Shown here: positions 1 to 8,589 of the stretch, piece by piece | Layout: each line of letters begins with the position of its first letter | How positions within the stretch are numbered: the stretch's first letter is position 1 | Assembly: GCF_014656375.1 (NCBI RefSeq) | Contig: NZ_BNCH01000002.1 | Span: forward strand, 577,414 to 641,413 | Length of the DNA: 64,000 bases | Direction of reading: 5' to 3' | DNA from: Aliiroseovarius zhejiangensis | GTDB lineage: Bacteria; Pseudomonadota; Alphaproteobacteria; Rhodobacterales; Rhodobacteraceae | Notes under the pieces: model-generated | Seen by the model: only the letters and a program-made list of their open reading frames with translations | Database searches by the model: none | Told to the model about the DNA's origin: nothing | Program-made: the position numbers and the translations under genes

Positions 1-549
1 CCCGCCGCCACCCGCTATGATGTGATCGACACCATCACGCCCGAGATCGAGGCGATGGCGGGCGACGCGGGCACGGGGTTGTCCAAGGGCGGCATGAAAA
101 CCAAGGTGATGGCCGCGAAAACGGCAACCGGGGCAGGGTGCGACATGACGATCACACTGGGGTCGCGGATGAACCCGCTCAGCGCCCTGGCCGAAGGTGC
201 TGCGGCGACCCTGTTTGCCGCGCGCACCGATCCGAAGGCGGCGCGCAAGCACTGGATCGCTTCGATGAAATCACGCGGCGCGGTGGTGGTGGATCAGGGG
301 GCGGAACGCGCGCTGCGATCCGGGAAATCGCTGCTGCCCGCCGGGGTGGCGGCGGTGCGCGGTGAATTTCAGCGCGGCGATCCGGTGGAGATCCACAGCA
401 CGGGGGGCACCCATCTGGGCGCGGGGCTGAGCCGCTACACGGCGGACGAGGCCCGGGCGATCAAAGGCCAGCGGTCGGACCGGATCGAGGCCATTCTGGG
501 CTATCCGGGCCGCGCCGCCCTGATCCATCGCGACGACATGGCCCTGTAA
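1..549 (+). CDS. proB: Glutamate 5-kinase, C-terminal part (5' end outside window)
   Basis: C-terminal 182 residues of the enzyme that phosphorylates L-glutamate in the first step of proline synthesis. The frame is open from base 1, so the true start lies upstream of the window. Visible are the end of the amino-acid kinase domain, with the loop [17 protein letters not shown], and then a PUA domain over roughly the last 80 residues ([17 protein letters not shown] and RGEFQRGD). proA begins 30 bases downstream on the same strand, the usual proBA arrangement, so the product is passed on as unstable glutamyl phosphate. The assignment is firm; only the 5' end is missing. Confidence 0.95.
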   Translation, partial: PAATRYDVIDTITPEIEAMAGDAGTGLSKGGMKTKVMAAKTATGAGCDMTITLGSRMNPLSALAEGAAATLFAARTDPKAARKHWIASMKSRGAVVVDQGAERALRSGKSLLPAGVAAVRGEFQRGDPVEIHSTGGTHLGAGLSRYTADEARAIKGQRSDRIEAILGYPGRAALIHRDDMAL

Positions 550-579
550 GAACAACGACCAAGGGAACGGAGATCAACC

Positions 580-1827
580 ATGAGCGAAGACATCACATCC
601 ATGATGGCCGACATCGGACGCCGCGCCCGCGATGCGGCCAAGGTGCTTGCCTTCGCTCCGGCTGCGGCCAAGGAAAAGGCGTTGATCGCCGCGGCCGACG
701 CCTGTTGGGCGCGCCGGGCCGAGATCATTGCCGCCAACGAAAAGGACATGGCGTTTGGCCGCGACAAGGGCCTGTCGCCCGCGATGTTGGACCGGCTGAT
801 GCTGGACGAGGATCGTATCAAGGGCATGTGCGACGGTCTGCGCGCCGTGGCAGGGCAAGCCGATCCGGTGGGCGAGGTGCTGGCGGAATGGGATCGTCCC
901 TCGGGCTTGCATATCAAGCGGGTGCGCACCCCCTTGGGCGTGATCGGCGTGATCTATGAAAGTCGCCCCAATGTGACGGCGGATGCGGGCGCGCTTTGCC
1001 TGAAGGCGGGCAATGCCGTGATCCTGCGCGGTGGGTCCGAAAGCTTCCATTCCGCCGGGTTGATCCATGCCTGCCTGCAAGACGGTTTGCGTGCCGCGGG
1101 ACTTCCCGAAGACGCAATCCAGCGCGTGCCGACCCGTGACCGTGCGGCGGTCAGCGCGATGCTGACCATGACGGATTATATCGACGTGATCGTGCCGCGC
1201 GGCGGCAAGGGGCTGGTGGGCCTGGTGCAGCGCGAAGCCCGCGTGCCGGTTTTCGCCCATCTTGAAGGGATCGTGCATATCTTCATCGACAAGGATGCCG
1301 ACCCCGACAAGGCCCGCCGGGTGGTGATGAACGCCAAGACGCGCCGCACCGGCATTTGCGGCGCGGCGGAATGTCTGTTGGTGCACCGCGACGCGGTGGC
1401 CCTTGGGCAAACAATCCTGGATGACCTGATGGACGCCGGGGTTCAGGTTCACGCGGGCGAGGGGTTGACCGGCACCATCGCCGCCACCGAGGATGACTGG
1501 GGCAAGGAATTTCTGGACAGCATCATCGCCGCGCGGGTGGTTGATGACGTGGACGGGGCGATTGACCACATCAACCGCTATTCATCCTCGCACACCGACG
1601 CGATCCTGACGGAAAATGACGCGACCGCCGAGCGGTTCTTTACCCGGCTGGACAGCGCGATTCTGATGCGCAATGCCTCGACCCAGTTCGCCGATGGGGG
1701 CGAGTTCGGCATGGGGGCCGAGATCGGCATCGCCACCGGCAAGATGCATGCGCGCGGGCCGGTGGGGGCGGCTCAGCTCACTTCGTTCAAGTATCTGGTC
1801 GAAGGCGACGGGACGACCCGCGCGTGA
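580..1827 (+). CDS. proA: Gamma-glutamyl phosphate reductase
   Basis: 415 residues, the normal family length. It reduces glutamyl-5-phosphate with NADPH to glutamate semialdehyde, the second step of proline synthesis, in the cytoplasm. It belongs to the aldehyde dehydrogenase superfamily: the nucleotide-binding region [18 protein letters not shown] is near residue 120 and the catalytic cysteine sits in [10 protein letters not shown] at about residue 260. The ATG follows an AAGGGAACGGAG ribosome-binding region. It is co-directional with proB and probably co-transcribed. Its stop is 6 bases from the stop of the convergent chpT remnant, and there is no hairpin between them. Confidence 0.96.
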   Translation: MSEDITSMMADIGRRARDAAKVLAFAPAAAKEKALIAAADACWARRAEIIAANEKDMAFGRDKGLSPAMLDRLMLDEDRIKGMCDGLRAVAGQADPVGEVLAEWDRPSGLHIKRVRTPLGVIGVIYESRPNVTADAGALCLKAGNAVILRGGSESFHSAGLIHACLQDGLRAAGLPEDAIQRVPTRDRAAVSAMLTMTDYIDVIVPRGGKGLVGLVQREARVPVFAHLEGIVHIFIDKDADPDKARRVVMNAKTRRTGICGAAECLLVHRDAVALGQTILDDLMDAGVQVHAGEGLTGTIAATEDDWGKEFLDSIIAARVVDDVDGAIDHINRYSSSHTDAILTENDATAERFFTRLDSAILMRNASTQFADGGEFGMGAEIGIATGKMHARGPVGAAQLTSFKYLVEGDGTTRA

Positions 1828-1833
1828 TGGTAT

Positions 1834-2434
1834 TCAAAACTCGACGTTGATCGAATGATCCGACAGCGTCACCCCGGCGGTTCGGTTCTGGCGCGCCAGT
1901 TCCGGTGCGATCAGGGCAAAATGGACCTGGGCCGGGGGCACATCGGTGTCGCCCTGCGGGGTGCTTAACAAGGCCCAAAGGTCCGGATCCAGCTTCAGCT
2001 TGTCGGCCACACCCCGGATCGTCCAATGATCCCCGTCACGCCGGACGCTGATCCGGCCCCCCCCAGGGCATCGCGCTTTCAAAGCATTGCAGGATCAGGA
2101 AAGCCAGTTTGACACAGGCGCGGGGCTGGCTGCCTTCCGGTGTCCAGTCCACCTCGATCTTGCGGCCATCGACACCGGGGGCGAGGATGCTGCGAATTTC
2201 GCCGTCCGCGATCATCTGATCATCTGGCGCCGCCCCGAAGGCCACGCGGAAATATCGGATGCGCAGGTTGGCATTGGTCACGCTTTCCGCAATCAGCGCC
2301 ATTTCCGGGCTGTCAGCCATTCCGGAAAGCTGCAAAAGCTCAACACCATTGCCGATCGCCCCCAAAGGGCTGATAAGGTCGTGGCAGATGCGGGAACCGA
2401 TAAGCGCCGTCAGGTCGCGGTTATGTTGTGTCAT
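1834..2434 (-). pseudogene. chpT: Histidine phosphotransferase ChpT, reading frame interrupted in an 8-G run
   Basis: In alphaproteobacteria ChpT passes phosphate from the hybrid kinase CckA to CtrA and CpdR. The N-terminal half (start ATG at 2434, MTQHNRDL) carries the H-box RICHDLISPLGAIGNGVELL with the phospho-accepting His at residue 18. The frame then runs off after FESAMPWGG. The C-terminal half continues one frame over (RISVRRDGDHW to SDHSINVEF, stop at 1834). The break coincides with eight consecutive G on the coding strand (2057-2064). Seven G would restore one 199-residue protein of normal ChpT length. Either a sequencing or assembly indel or a real mutation. ctrA and sciP of the same pathway lie at 57 kb. 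Confidence 0.85.
2057..2064 (-). repeat. Eight-base homopolymer (poly-G on the coding strand) at the chpT frame break
   Basis: Eight C on the plus strand between the codons for Pro-Trp and Arg-Ile-Ser of ChpT. Removing one base joins the two halves exactly (Trp-Gly-Gly-Arg-Ile-Ser). Homopolymers of this length are common sites of indel error and of slippage. Confidence 0.9.
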
Positions 2435-2460
2435 GGGGTCGCCTTGAATAGGAGGGCAGG

Positions 2461-2661
2461 ATGGGAATGGGATCATTGCTGGAGCCGGGCATGCTGGTGC
2501 GTCACCCCGAGAAACCCGATTGGGGTCTGGGACAGGTGCAGTCCAATATCGGGGGCAAGATCACGGTGAATTTCGAACATGCCGGAAAACAGGTTATCCT
2601 GTCGGATCTGGTAGATCTCATGCCTGTGTTTGAACCTCCGCATTCAACCAGAAGAAACTAG
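2461..2661 (+). CDS. DUF3553 domain protein, 66 residues
   Basis: Small cytoplasmic protein with the DUF3553-type pattern: a short beta-rich fold with PGMLVRHPEKPDWGLGQVQS followed by ITVNFEHAGKQVI. The family resembles small SH3/CarD-like nucleic-acid-associated folds, but no function is established. Start ATG at 2461 is chosen because AGGAGGG lies 5 to 11 bases upstream; that same region overlaps the leader of the divergent chpT. Its stop codon lies inside an inverted repeat (AGAAAC...GTTTCT, 2653-2673), possibly a weak terminator. Family call from memory of the pattern; role unknown. Confidence 0.8.
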   Translation: MGMGSLLEPGMLVRHPEKPDWGLGQVQSNIGGKITVNFEHAGKQVILSDLVDLMPVFEPPHSTRRN

Positions 2662-2746
2662 ATTTCTGTTTCTGCAACCATAGGAGGTATCCAGCCCGGT
2701 TGCAAACCCGAAACCATCGCCATAGAAGCCCAGCGAGGTTAGCAAA

Positions 2747-3535
2747 GTGTTAAAGACGATGCCCCAGCCCGATTTTCTTTTGCGACTGGCCCGGGACGAG
2801 GCCGATCTGATTGCCGCCCAACGCCTGCGCTATGATGTGTTTGTTGATGAATTGGGCGGCGATGGCGCTTTGGTGGACCACGACGCGCGGCTGGAACGGG
2901 ATGCTTTCGACCCCCATTTCGATCACCTGATCCTGTTCGATCAGGCACGGGCAGGCTGTCCCGCCGTGGGGGTCTATCGGTTGTTGCGCAGCGACATGCT
3001 GTCGGACGCGCCCGGCGGAGTGGACCGGTTCTATTCGGAAGACGAATATGATCTGAGCGTGCTGAAACACTCGCGCCGCAGATTGCTGGAACTGGGCCGC
3101 TCGTGTCTGCATCGCGATTATCGCGGGGGCAGCGCGATGATGGTCATGTGGGCAGGTCTTGCCGACTATGTCGACCTGCACCAGATCGACATCATGTTCG
3201 GTGTGGCCTCGTTCCACGGGACCGATATTGACGCATTGAAAGCCCCGTTATCCCTGCTGCACCATCGTCATCTTGCACCGCCAGAGTTGCGGGTGCGGGC
3301 GCGACCGGCACATTACCAGCCCATGGATTTGATGGACGAGGATCAGATCGACCGCCCCGCCGCGATGCGGGCTGTGCCAGCCCTGATCAAGGCCTATCTG
3401 AGACTGGGAGGGGTCGTCGGCGACGGGGCCTATGTCGACCACGCCTTCAACACCACCGATGTCTGCCTGATCATGGACACCAAACGAATGAGCCAGACGC
3501 ACAAGGCGATCTATGCCGGGGGCAGGCGCAGATGA
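2747..3535 (+). CDS. olsB: L-ornithine N(alpha)-acyltransferase (ornithine lipid synthesis)
   Basis: 262 residues, typical for OlsB. It transfers a 3-hydroxyacyl chain from acyl-ACP to ornithine, giving lyso-ornithine lipid, a phosphorus-free membrane lipid. The GNAT-like fold shows LAAQRLRYDVFVDELG near residue 20, HFDHLILFD and the ELGRSCLHRDYRGG segment near residue 115. GTG at 2747 is preferred over the ATG at 2759 because GAGGTT sits 7 bases before it. It overlaps olsA by four bases (ATGA), so the two acyltransferases are translationally coupled and likely stoichiometric. Many bacteria induce this pathway on phosphate limitation; I see no clear Pho box. Confidence 0.9.
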   Translation: MLKTMPQPDFLLRLARDEADLIAAQRLRYDVFVDELGGDGALVDHDARLERDAFDPHFDHLILFDQARAGCPAVGVYRLLRSDMLSDAPGGVDRFYSEDEYDLSVLKHSRRRLLELGRSCLHRDYRGGSAMMVMWAGLADYVDLHQIDIMFGVASFHGTDIDALKAPLSLLHHRHLAPPELRVRARPAHYQPMDLMDEDQIDRPAAMRAVPALIKAYLRLGGVVGDGAYVDHAFNTTDVCLIMDTKRMSQTHKAIYAGGRRR

Positions 3536-4368
3536 CGGCCCTGTGGCAGGATGAACCAGAGCCGCAGGTGTCTCACCCGCGCGGTCTGGACTGGGTCAGG
3601 GTCGTTCTGCGCGGTCTGCCGCTGGCCATTTTGGTCTTTGGCGGGCTGGCCGTCCTGCTTCTGGTGCGACTGGTCGAGCGTCCGTTGTTCGGCGTCCAGC
3701 GCCCCCTGACACCGCATATCACCCAGATCGTCTGCCGCACGGCATTCGTGGTCCTGGGCATTCCCTATGCGACGACCGGCACCCCGATGCGCGAAAACGG
3801 GGCGGTGGTGTCGAACCACGCCGGTTGGCTGGACATCTTTGCGCTGAACGCCCGAAAACGCGTTTATTTCGTCTCGAAATCCGAAGTGGCCAGCTGGCCG
3901 GGTATCGGCTGGCTCGCCCGCGCGACCGGAACGGTGTTCATCAATCGCGACCGGCGCGAGGCCAAAGGGCAGATCGAGGTGTTTCGGGATCGTCTGTCTG
4001 CCGGGCACAAGCTGTTGTTCTTTCCCGAAGGTACATCCAGCGACTCGCGCCGCGTTTTGCCCTTCAAATCAACGCTTTTCGCGGCGTTCTTCGCAGACGA
4101 GCTGCGCGAATTCATGTGGGTGCAACCGGTGACATTGCGCTATATCCCCCCCGCCGGTGCCGATCCGCGCTTTTACGGCTGGTGGGGCGATATGGAGTTT
4201 GCGCCACATCTGATACAGACGCTGGCCGCACCCCGCCAAGGGCGGGTCGAACTGGTCTATCACCCGCCGGTCAAGGTGTCGGATTTCGACAGCCGCAAGG
4301 CGCTGGCCGCCCATTGCGAGGCGGCGGTGCGTGCGGGTCTGGGCGATCTTGATGTCGAGACGTCTTAG
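3532..4368 (+). CDS. olsA: Lyso-ornithine lipid O-acyltransferase (1-acylglycerol-3-phosphate acyltransferase family)
   Basis: 278 residues. PlsC-type acyltransferase that adds the second fatty acid; next to olsB this most likely completes ornithine lipid. There is an N-terminal membrane segment (about residues 20-50, rich in Leu/Val), the HX4D catalytic motif NHAGWLDIF near residue 95, and the acceptor motif FFPEGTSSDS near residue 160. It starts inside the olsB stop (ATGA) and its own stop overlaps by four bases the stop of the convergent ThiE-like gene. It could also act on lysophosphatidic acid, as some homologues do. Confidence 0.88.
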   Translation: MTALWQDEPEPQVSHPRGLDWVRVVLRGLPLAILVFGGLAVLLLVRLVERPLFGVQRPLTPHITQIVCRTAFVVLGIPYATTGTPMRENGAVVSNHAGWLDIFALNARKRVYFVSKSEVASWPGIGWLARATGTVFINRDRREAKGQIEVFRDRLSAGHKLLFFPEGTSSDSRRVLPFKSTLFAAFFADELREFMWVQPVTLRYIPPAGADPRFYGWWGDMEFAPHLIQTLAAPRQGRVELVYHPPVKVSDFDSRKALAAHCEAAVRAGLGDLDVETS

Positions 4369-4994
4369 CCGCGCATCGCGTCCACCAGACGCCCCAGCGT
4401 GGCCGAGGGGTCGTCGGTGCGCCAGATCTCTTCACCAATGGCGAAGAAATCGGTGACGGGGGTCAATGCGCGGATCGTGTCCTCGTCCAGGGCGCCTTCA
4501 GCCACCACCGGCACTTCGATCATCTCGCTCCACCATCCGAAAAGATCGCGATCGGCGCGGCTGCCATCGCCCAGCGGTGTGGCACCGGCCGGGCCGAAGC
4601 TGACATAATCCGCGCCCATTTCACCCGCCGACATCCCGTCATGACGCGAGGCCCCGCAAAAGGCGCCGACGATGGCATCCGTGCCCAGGTCTTCGCGGGT
4701 TTTACGCATCCGGCGTGCGCCATCGCCCAGATGCACCCCGTCCAGCCCCAACCGTTCAACCATCAACACATGGTCGGCGATCACGATGGGCACGTCGCGG
4801 GCATGGGCGACTTCGCGGCAGGCGTCGGCGGCGCGGGTGATGCGATCTTCGTCCGCGGTCGCCAGCGTCAGCCGCAGGCAAGCTGTCGCGTGCGCATCCA
4901 GAACCCGCGCCAGCTGGTCGGGAAAGCGAGACAATTCGAAATCGGGCGGTGTCACCAGATAAAGTTGGGGAAGTTCCAATTCGGTTTCGGCCAT
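4365..4994 (-). CDS. Thiamine phosphate synthase-like TIM-barrel protein
   Basis: 209 residues, the size of ThiE, which joins HMP-PP and thiazole phosphate. Seen: LYLVTPPDFEL at the N-terminus, ADHVLMVERLGLDGVHLGD near residue 95 and GADYVSFGPAG near residue 130. The last resembles the ThiE phosphate-binding segment, but the usual glutamine after VHLG is absent (GDGARR), so this may be a divergent paralogue rather than the housekeeping enzyme. No other thiamine gene is adjacent. ATG at 4994 is followed by a compact barrel with no targeting signal. Confidence 0.75.
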   Translation of the reverse strand: MAETELELPQLYLVTPPDFELSRFPDQLARVLDAHATACLRLTLATADEDRITRAADACREVAHARDVPIVIADHVLMVERLGLDGVHLGDGARRMRKTREDLGTDAIVGAFCGASRHDGMSAGEMGADYVSFGPAGATPLGDGSRADRDLFGWWSEMIEVPVVAEGALDEDTIRALTPVTDFFAIGEEIWRTDDPSATLGRLVDAMRG

Positions 4995-5084
4995 CGCGTG
5001 TGGTCCTCTTCATCGGGTGTTTGCAGCTTCATAGACGACCTGCGCGTCTTTGCAAGCATCAGGGTGGCACGCGGTTGGACCGGG

Positions 5085-5414
5085 TTATTTCGGGGGCAGG
5101 GTGGTCACATAGGCAAGGGCGAGTTCAAGCAGTGTCGTACGGGTGCCGTCATCTGCCACCGCCGCGGGGCCTGCGTCGATGAAGCCGCCCATCCGGCGTC
5201 CGGTGAAGGCCATCGGCTGGGCACCCGGCAGGGCCAGCGCCGCCGCTTCGTTCTCTTTTCCGACGCGATACATCGCGCCGTCCTTGTGCACCCCGCACAG
5301 CATGTTGCCATTCAGCATGAAGGCGATCCCGCCGAACATGCGCTTTTCGGCAAGCCCGTCCAGATCTTGCAGATCGTTCCTGAGAAGCTCCAGGGTTCCT
5401 TCGTCATACGCCAT
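5085..5414 (-). CDS. TfoX/Sxy N-terminal domain protein
   Basis: 109 residues matching the TfoX N-terminal domain: LQDLDGLAEKRMFGGIAFML followed by NGNMLCGVHKDGAMYRVG, the hallmark of this small fold. Gammaproteobacterial TfoX/Sxy promotes competence gene expression, but single-domain members elsewhere have no established role. It stands alone, divergent from the methyltransferase gene at 5486, with about 70 bases between them. Confidence 0.82.
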   Translation of the reverse strand: MAYDEGTLELLRNDLQDLDGLAEKRMFGGIAFMLNGNMLCGVHKDGAMYRVGKENEAAALALPGAQPMAFTGRRMGGFIDAGPAAVADDGTRTTLLELALAYVTTLPPK

Positions 5415-5485
5415 TCCAACGCCCCCTTCTTGCCCTGATCCTGCGGTCAGCGTATCACGCCGCCAGACAAAGGAAAGGATCGGTC

Positions 5486-6241
5486 TTGGCGGATCAGAGG
5501 ACGGACAATTCGGGCCCGCAACCAGAGATCGTGCTGGTGCGCCCGCAGATGGGGGAAAACATCGGGGCGGCGGCGCGTGCGATGCTGAATTTCGGGCTGG
5601 AGCGGATGCGGATCATTTCCCCGCGCGATGGGTGGCCGAACCCGTCGGCGGTGGCGATGGCGTCAGGCGCGGGCCGTGTGCTGGATGCCGCCGGGGTGTA
5701 CGACACGCTGGCCGAAGGGGTGGGCGATTGCGACTATGTCTATGCGACCACTGCGCGGTCGCGCGATCTGGCAAAACCGATCCTCAGCCCCGAACGCGCG
5801 ATGGAAGAGGCGCGCGCAATGCAGGCGGCGGGCAAGAAGGTTGCGGTGCTGTTCGGGCCAGAGCGCACCGGGCTGGAAAATGACGAGGTGGCGCGCGCCA
5901 ACGCGATCATCTCGGTGCCGGTCAATCCTGGGTTTGCGTCGCTCAACCTGGCGCAATGCGTGTTGCTGACGGCCTATGAATGGCGTCGCCAGACCACCGA
6001 GGTGAACCACGAAATGATGGAATGGGCAGGATCGGACCGCGCGCAGGCCATCGAGATCGAGAAACTGGCCCAGCATTATGAGGTGCGGCTGGATGAAGCC
6101 GGGTTCTTCTTTCCGCCCACCAAAGCGCCGGTGATGAAAACGACGCTCAGGAATATGTGGAGCCGAATGCCGATGACCCGCGCGGATGTGCAGATCTTCC
6201 ACGGCATTCTGCGCCAGCTTTTGCGCGGCAAACAGGAGTGA
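5486..6241 (+). CDS. SpoU-family RNA methyltransferase (TrmJ-like)
   Basis: 251 residues. SPOUT methyltransferase that 2'-O-methylates RNA; nearest described relatives are TrmJ-type enzymes acting on tRNA position 32. Motif 1 (VRPQMGENIGAAARAM, about residue 20), motif 2 (VLFGPERTGLEN, about residue 125) and the knotted SAM-binding motif 3 (VNPGFASLNLAQCVLL, about residue 150) are all present. The start codon is TTG (5486), supported by AAGGA upstream and by motif 1 lying close to the N-terminus. It converges on dsbB with no spacer between the stop codons. Confidence 0.88.
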   Translation: MADQRTDNSGPQPEIVLVRPQMGENIGAAARAMLNFGLERMRIISPRDGWPNPSAVAMASGAGRVLDAAGVYDTLAEGVGDCDYVYATTARSRDLAKPILSPERAMEEARAMQAAGKKVAVLFGPERTGLENDEVARANAIISVPVNPGFASLNLAQCVLLTAYEWRRQTTEVNHEMMEWAGSDRAQAIEIEKLAQHYEVRLDEAGFFFPPTKAPVMKTTLRNMWSRMPMTRADVQIFHGILRQLLRGKQE

Positions 6242-6718
6242 TCAGGCCTTTCGCGTGGCGGCCACAACCCAGATGACCGCCAGACCCAGCGAACCGACGG
6301 CATTCAGGTTGGCCATGGTCAGGCCGAACATCTCCCACGGAATCTCGTCGCAGCGGATCAGGGGGGCGTCGTTGATCTTCGACAACAGGTCTTCGACCGA
6401 CAGATCCGCGACACCGCCGCCGGAACAGGCCGCCGGACCTTCCCACAGCTTGCGTTCAATGCCTGAGTGATAAAACCCCAGCGCCGAGGTGGTCGCGGCG
6501 GCCAAAGCGCCCAGCCAGGCCAGCGCCCGTTGTTTGCTGGCCAGTGCCGCGCCCCCGATCACGATGGCGGCGGCGTGGGGCCAGCGTTGCCATAGGCACA
6601 GTTTGCACGGTGCATAGCCAAGCGCCTGAAAGACAAACGCACCGCCAAGGATCAGCGCCGACGATACGGCGGCAAGGGCGATAAGCTGTGTGGTTGAGAA
6701 CCGGTCGAGAAGTTTCAT
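6242..6718 (-). CDS. dsbB: Disulfide bond formation protein B
   Basis: 158 residues with four hydrophobic segments. Inner-membrane quinone reductase that re-oxidises DsbA. Both cysteine pairs are present: C38-K-L-C41 in YAPCKLCLWQRW in the first periplasmic loop, and C98/C123 in the second. Its start overlaps the stop of the upstream YqaA-family gene by four bases, so the two membrane proteins are translationally coupled. No dsbA is in the window. Confidence 0.93.
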   Translation of the reverse strand: MKLLDRFSTTQLIALAAVSSALILGGAFVFQALGYAPCKLCLWQRWPHAAAIVIGGAALASKQRALAWLGALAAATTSALGFYHSGIERKLWEGPAACSGGGVADLSVEDLLSKINDAPLIRCDEIPWEMFGLTMANLNAVGSLGLAVIWVVAATRKA

Positions 6719-7293
6719 AGGTATTTCACCATATAGAAGCCGCCAAGCAGGATTACGACGAACAGGATGAACATCAGGCCCAATCGGCGTTCGATGAAGT
6801 CACGAATGGGGGCGCCGAATTTCCACAAAAGCGCGGCCACGATGAAAAACCGCAGGCCCCGCGCGATGAAGCTGGCCACCATGAAGACGCCGAAGTTCAG
6901 TCCCGTCGACCCGGACAGGATCGTGATCACCTTGTACGGGAAGGGCGTCACTCCGGCGATCAGCACCGCCCAGGCGCCCCACTGGTTGTAGGTGTCCGCG
7001 AAATGGCCGAATTCATCCGTTTTGCCATAAAACTCCAGCACCGGATGACCCACGCTTTCGTAAAGGCCCCAGCCGATGAAATAGCCGAATGCGCCGCCGA
7101 TCACCGACGCAATCAGAGCGATCCCGGCAATGGAAAAGGCGCGTGAGGGGCGGGCGATGATCATGGGGATCATCAGGACATCGGGGGGGATCGGAAAGAC
7201 CGAGCTTTCCAGAAACGACACCACCGCCAGCGCCCAAAGCGCGTGGCGTGTGTCGGCCAGTCCCATCGTCCAGTCGTAAAGGCGCCTGATCAT
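6715..7293 (-). CDS. YqaA/DedA-family inner-membrane protein
   Basis: 192 residues with the DedA/VTT pattern: FLESSVFPIPPDVLMIP near residue 30, the glycine-rich GGAFGYFIGWG near residue 70, and a late FPYKVITILSGSTGLNFG segment that the superfamily uses as a re-entrant loop. DedA proteins act in lipid scrambling and membrane homeostasis; for YqaA members the substrate is not known. It is the first gene of a two-gene operon with dsbB (ATGA overlap). A small inverted repeat, TTTCGT-tc-ACGAAA, lies just upstream at 7309-7322. Confidence 0.85.
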   Translation of the reverse strand: MIRRLYDWTMGLADTRHALWALAVVSFLESSVFPIPPDVLMIPMIIARPSRAFSIAGIALIASVIGGAFGYFIGWGLYESVGHPVLEFYGKTDEFGHFADTYNQWGAWAVLIAGVTPFPYKVITILSGSTGLNFGVFMVASFIARGLRFFIVAALLWKFGAPIRDFIERRLGLMFILFVVILLGGFYMVKYL

Positions 7294-7456
7294 CTTCTTG
7301 TCCCGTGTTTTCGTTCACGAAACATGCGGCGTGGTCAAGGTCAAGGCACGTGTATGCTATCTTGTCTTGATACACGCCGAATGACCGGTAAACTCCTTGT
7401 GGAACCTATGTGTCTTTTGGGCGTTTTACGTAACGAGTGGACGGAGGGATATACTC

Positions 7457-8296
7457 ATGAAATGGCGTGGCCGGCGCGGAAGCCGAAACATTGAAGATCG
7501 TCGCGGCATGGGCGGCACGGCGCAGGTCGGCGGGCTGGGTCTGCTGGCGGTGGTTGCCATTGGATATTTCCTTGGGGTTGATCTGACGCCGTTTCTGCAA
7601 GGCGGTGGCACGCTGGCGCCGACCGGGGGCGGTGAAATCACCGAAGCCGACCGGCAGGAAGGCGAGTTTGTCTCGGTCACACTGGCCGACACTGAAGAGG
7701 TTTGGGACGATCTGTTCCGCACACAAGTGGGCGAACGCTATAATCCTGTGACGCTCGTGCTGTACAAAGGGGTGACGCAAAGCCCCTGTGGCGGGGCGTC
7801 AGGCGCGACCGGGCCGTTCTATTGCCCCGGGGATAGCAAGGTCTATCTGGACACGGCGTTTTTCACGACTCTGTCACGTCAGTTGGGCGCGCATGGCGAT
7901 TTCGCCGCGGCCTATGTCGTGGCGCATGAGGTGGCACATCACGTTCAGAACGAACTGGGCATTCTGGGCCAGGCCAATTCGATCCGCCAACAGGTCAGCG
8001 AGGCCGAATCCAACGCGATTTCGGTGCGGATCGAGCTTCAGGCCGATTGCTATTCCGGCATATGGGCACGCGAGGCGCAGGCGCGGTTCGGCACGTTGGA
8101 GCGGGGCGACATCGCCGAGGCGATCAACGCCGCCCGCCAGATTGGCGACGACACCCTGCAAGCCAGCGCAGGTCGCGTACCGATGCCGCACACGTTCACC
8201 CATGGCACGTCCGAACAGCGCCAAAACTGGTTCTTGCGTGGCTATGAAAGTGGTGACATGCGCAGTTGCGATACGTTCTCGGCCGACCGGCTGTAA
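7457..8296 (+). CDS. Putative neutral zinc metallopeptidase (YpfJ family)
   Basis: 279 residues. After a short basic N-terminus (KWRGRRGSRNIEDRRG) there is one membrane-spanning segment (about residues 20-40), then the catalytic domain with HEVAHHVQ (His157, Glu158, His161), the zinc-binding HExxH signature. Further on, LQADCYSGIWA supplies the third-ligand region. This fits PF04228-type envelope peptidases, whose substrates are unknown. ATG 7457 is preferred to the upstream codon at 7397 because GGAGGG lies 8 bases before it and the conserved KWRGRR start follows. Confidence 0.88.
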   Translation: MKWRGRRGSRNIEDRRGMGGTAQVGGLGLLAVVAIGYFLGVDLTPFLQGGGTLAPTGGGEITEADRQEGEFVSVTLADTEEVWDDLFRTQVGERYNPVTLVLYKGVTQSPCGGASGATGPFYCPGDSKVYLDTAFFTTLSRQLGAHGDFAAAYVVAHEVAHHVQNELGILGQANSIRQQVSEAESNAISVRIELQADCYSGIWAREAQARFGTLERGDIAEAINAARQIGDDTLQASAGRVPMPHTFTHGTSEQRQNWFLRGYESGDMRSCDTFSADRL

Positions 8297-8589
8297 GGCA
8301 GTGATTCTTTTTTGTCCGGTTCAGACTCTGAACCACAGAGCCGGTCGGGATGCTGGGAGTGTCCCTTATTTCATACGTTAAGTAACGGAAAAACCTACGT
8401 GTTTATAAGGTTGTTGCGACCGCAACGAGTTTTGTTTACGAATCTTGCAGCGACAGGATCACAAACAAACCCGACCGCGCAGTCGATAATTCTTGCGTGA
8501 CGGCAAAGAGCCTGTTTTTAATTGATCATCGGTCGGGCGGGACACGTCCGGCACAGATCAGACACAGATCGCGTTTGGGAGGAAGCAAC
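8297..8589. promoter_or_regulatory. Intergenic region upstream of the TRAP operon with an operator-like palindrome
   Basis: About 290 bases without a gene. It holds a perfect inverted repeat GTTGCG-ac-CGCAAC (8413-8426), flanked further on by TTTGTTT...AAACAAA arms, and a 20-base stretch at 8367-8386 that recurs with one mismatch at 40069-40088. The palindrome looks like a LacI- or GntR-type operator for the TRAP genes; the regulator is not in the window. Confidence 0.4.
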
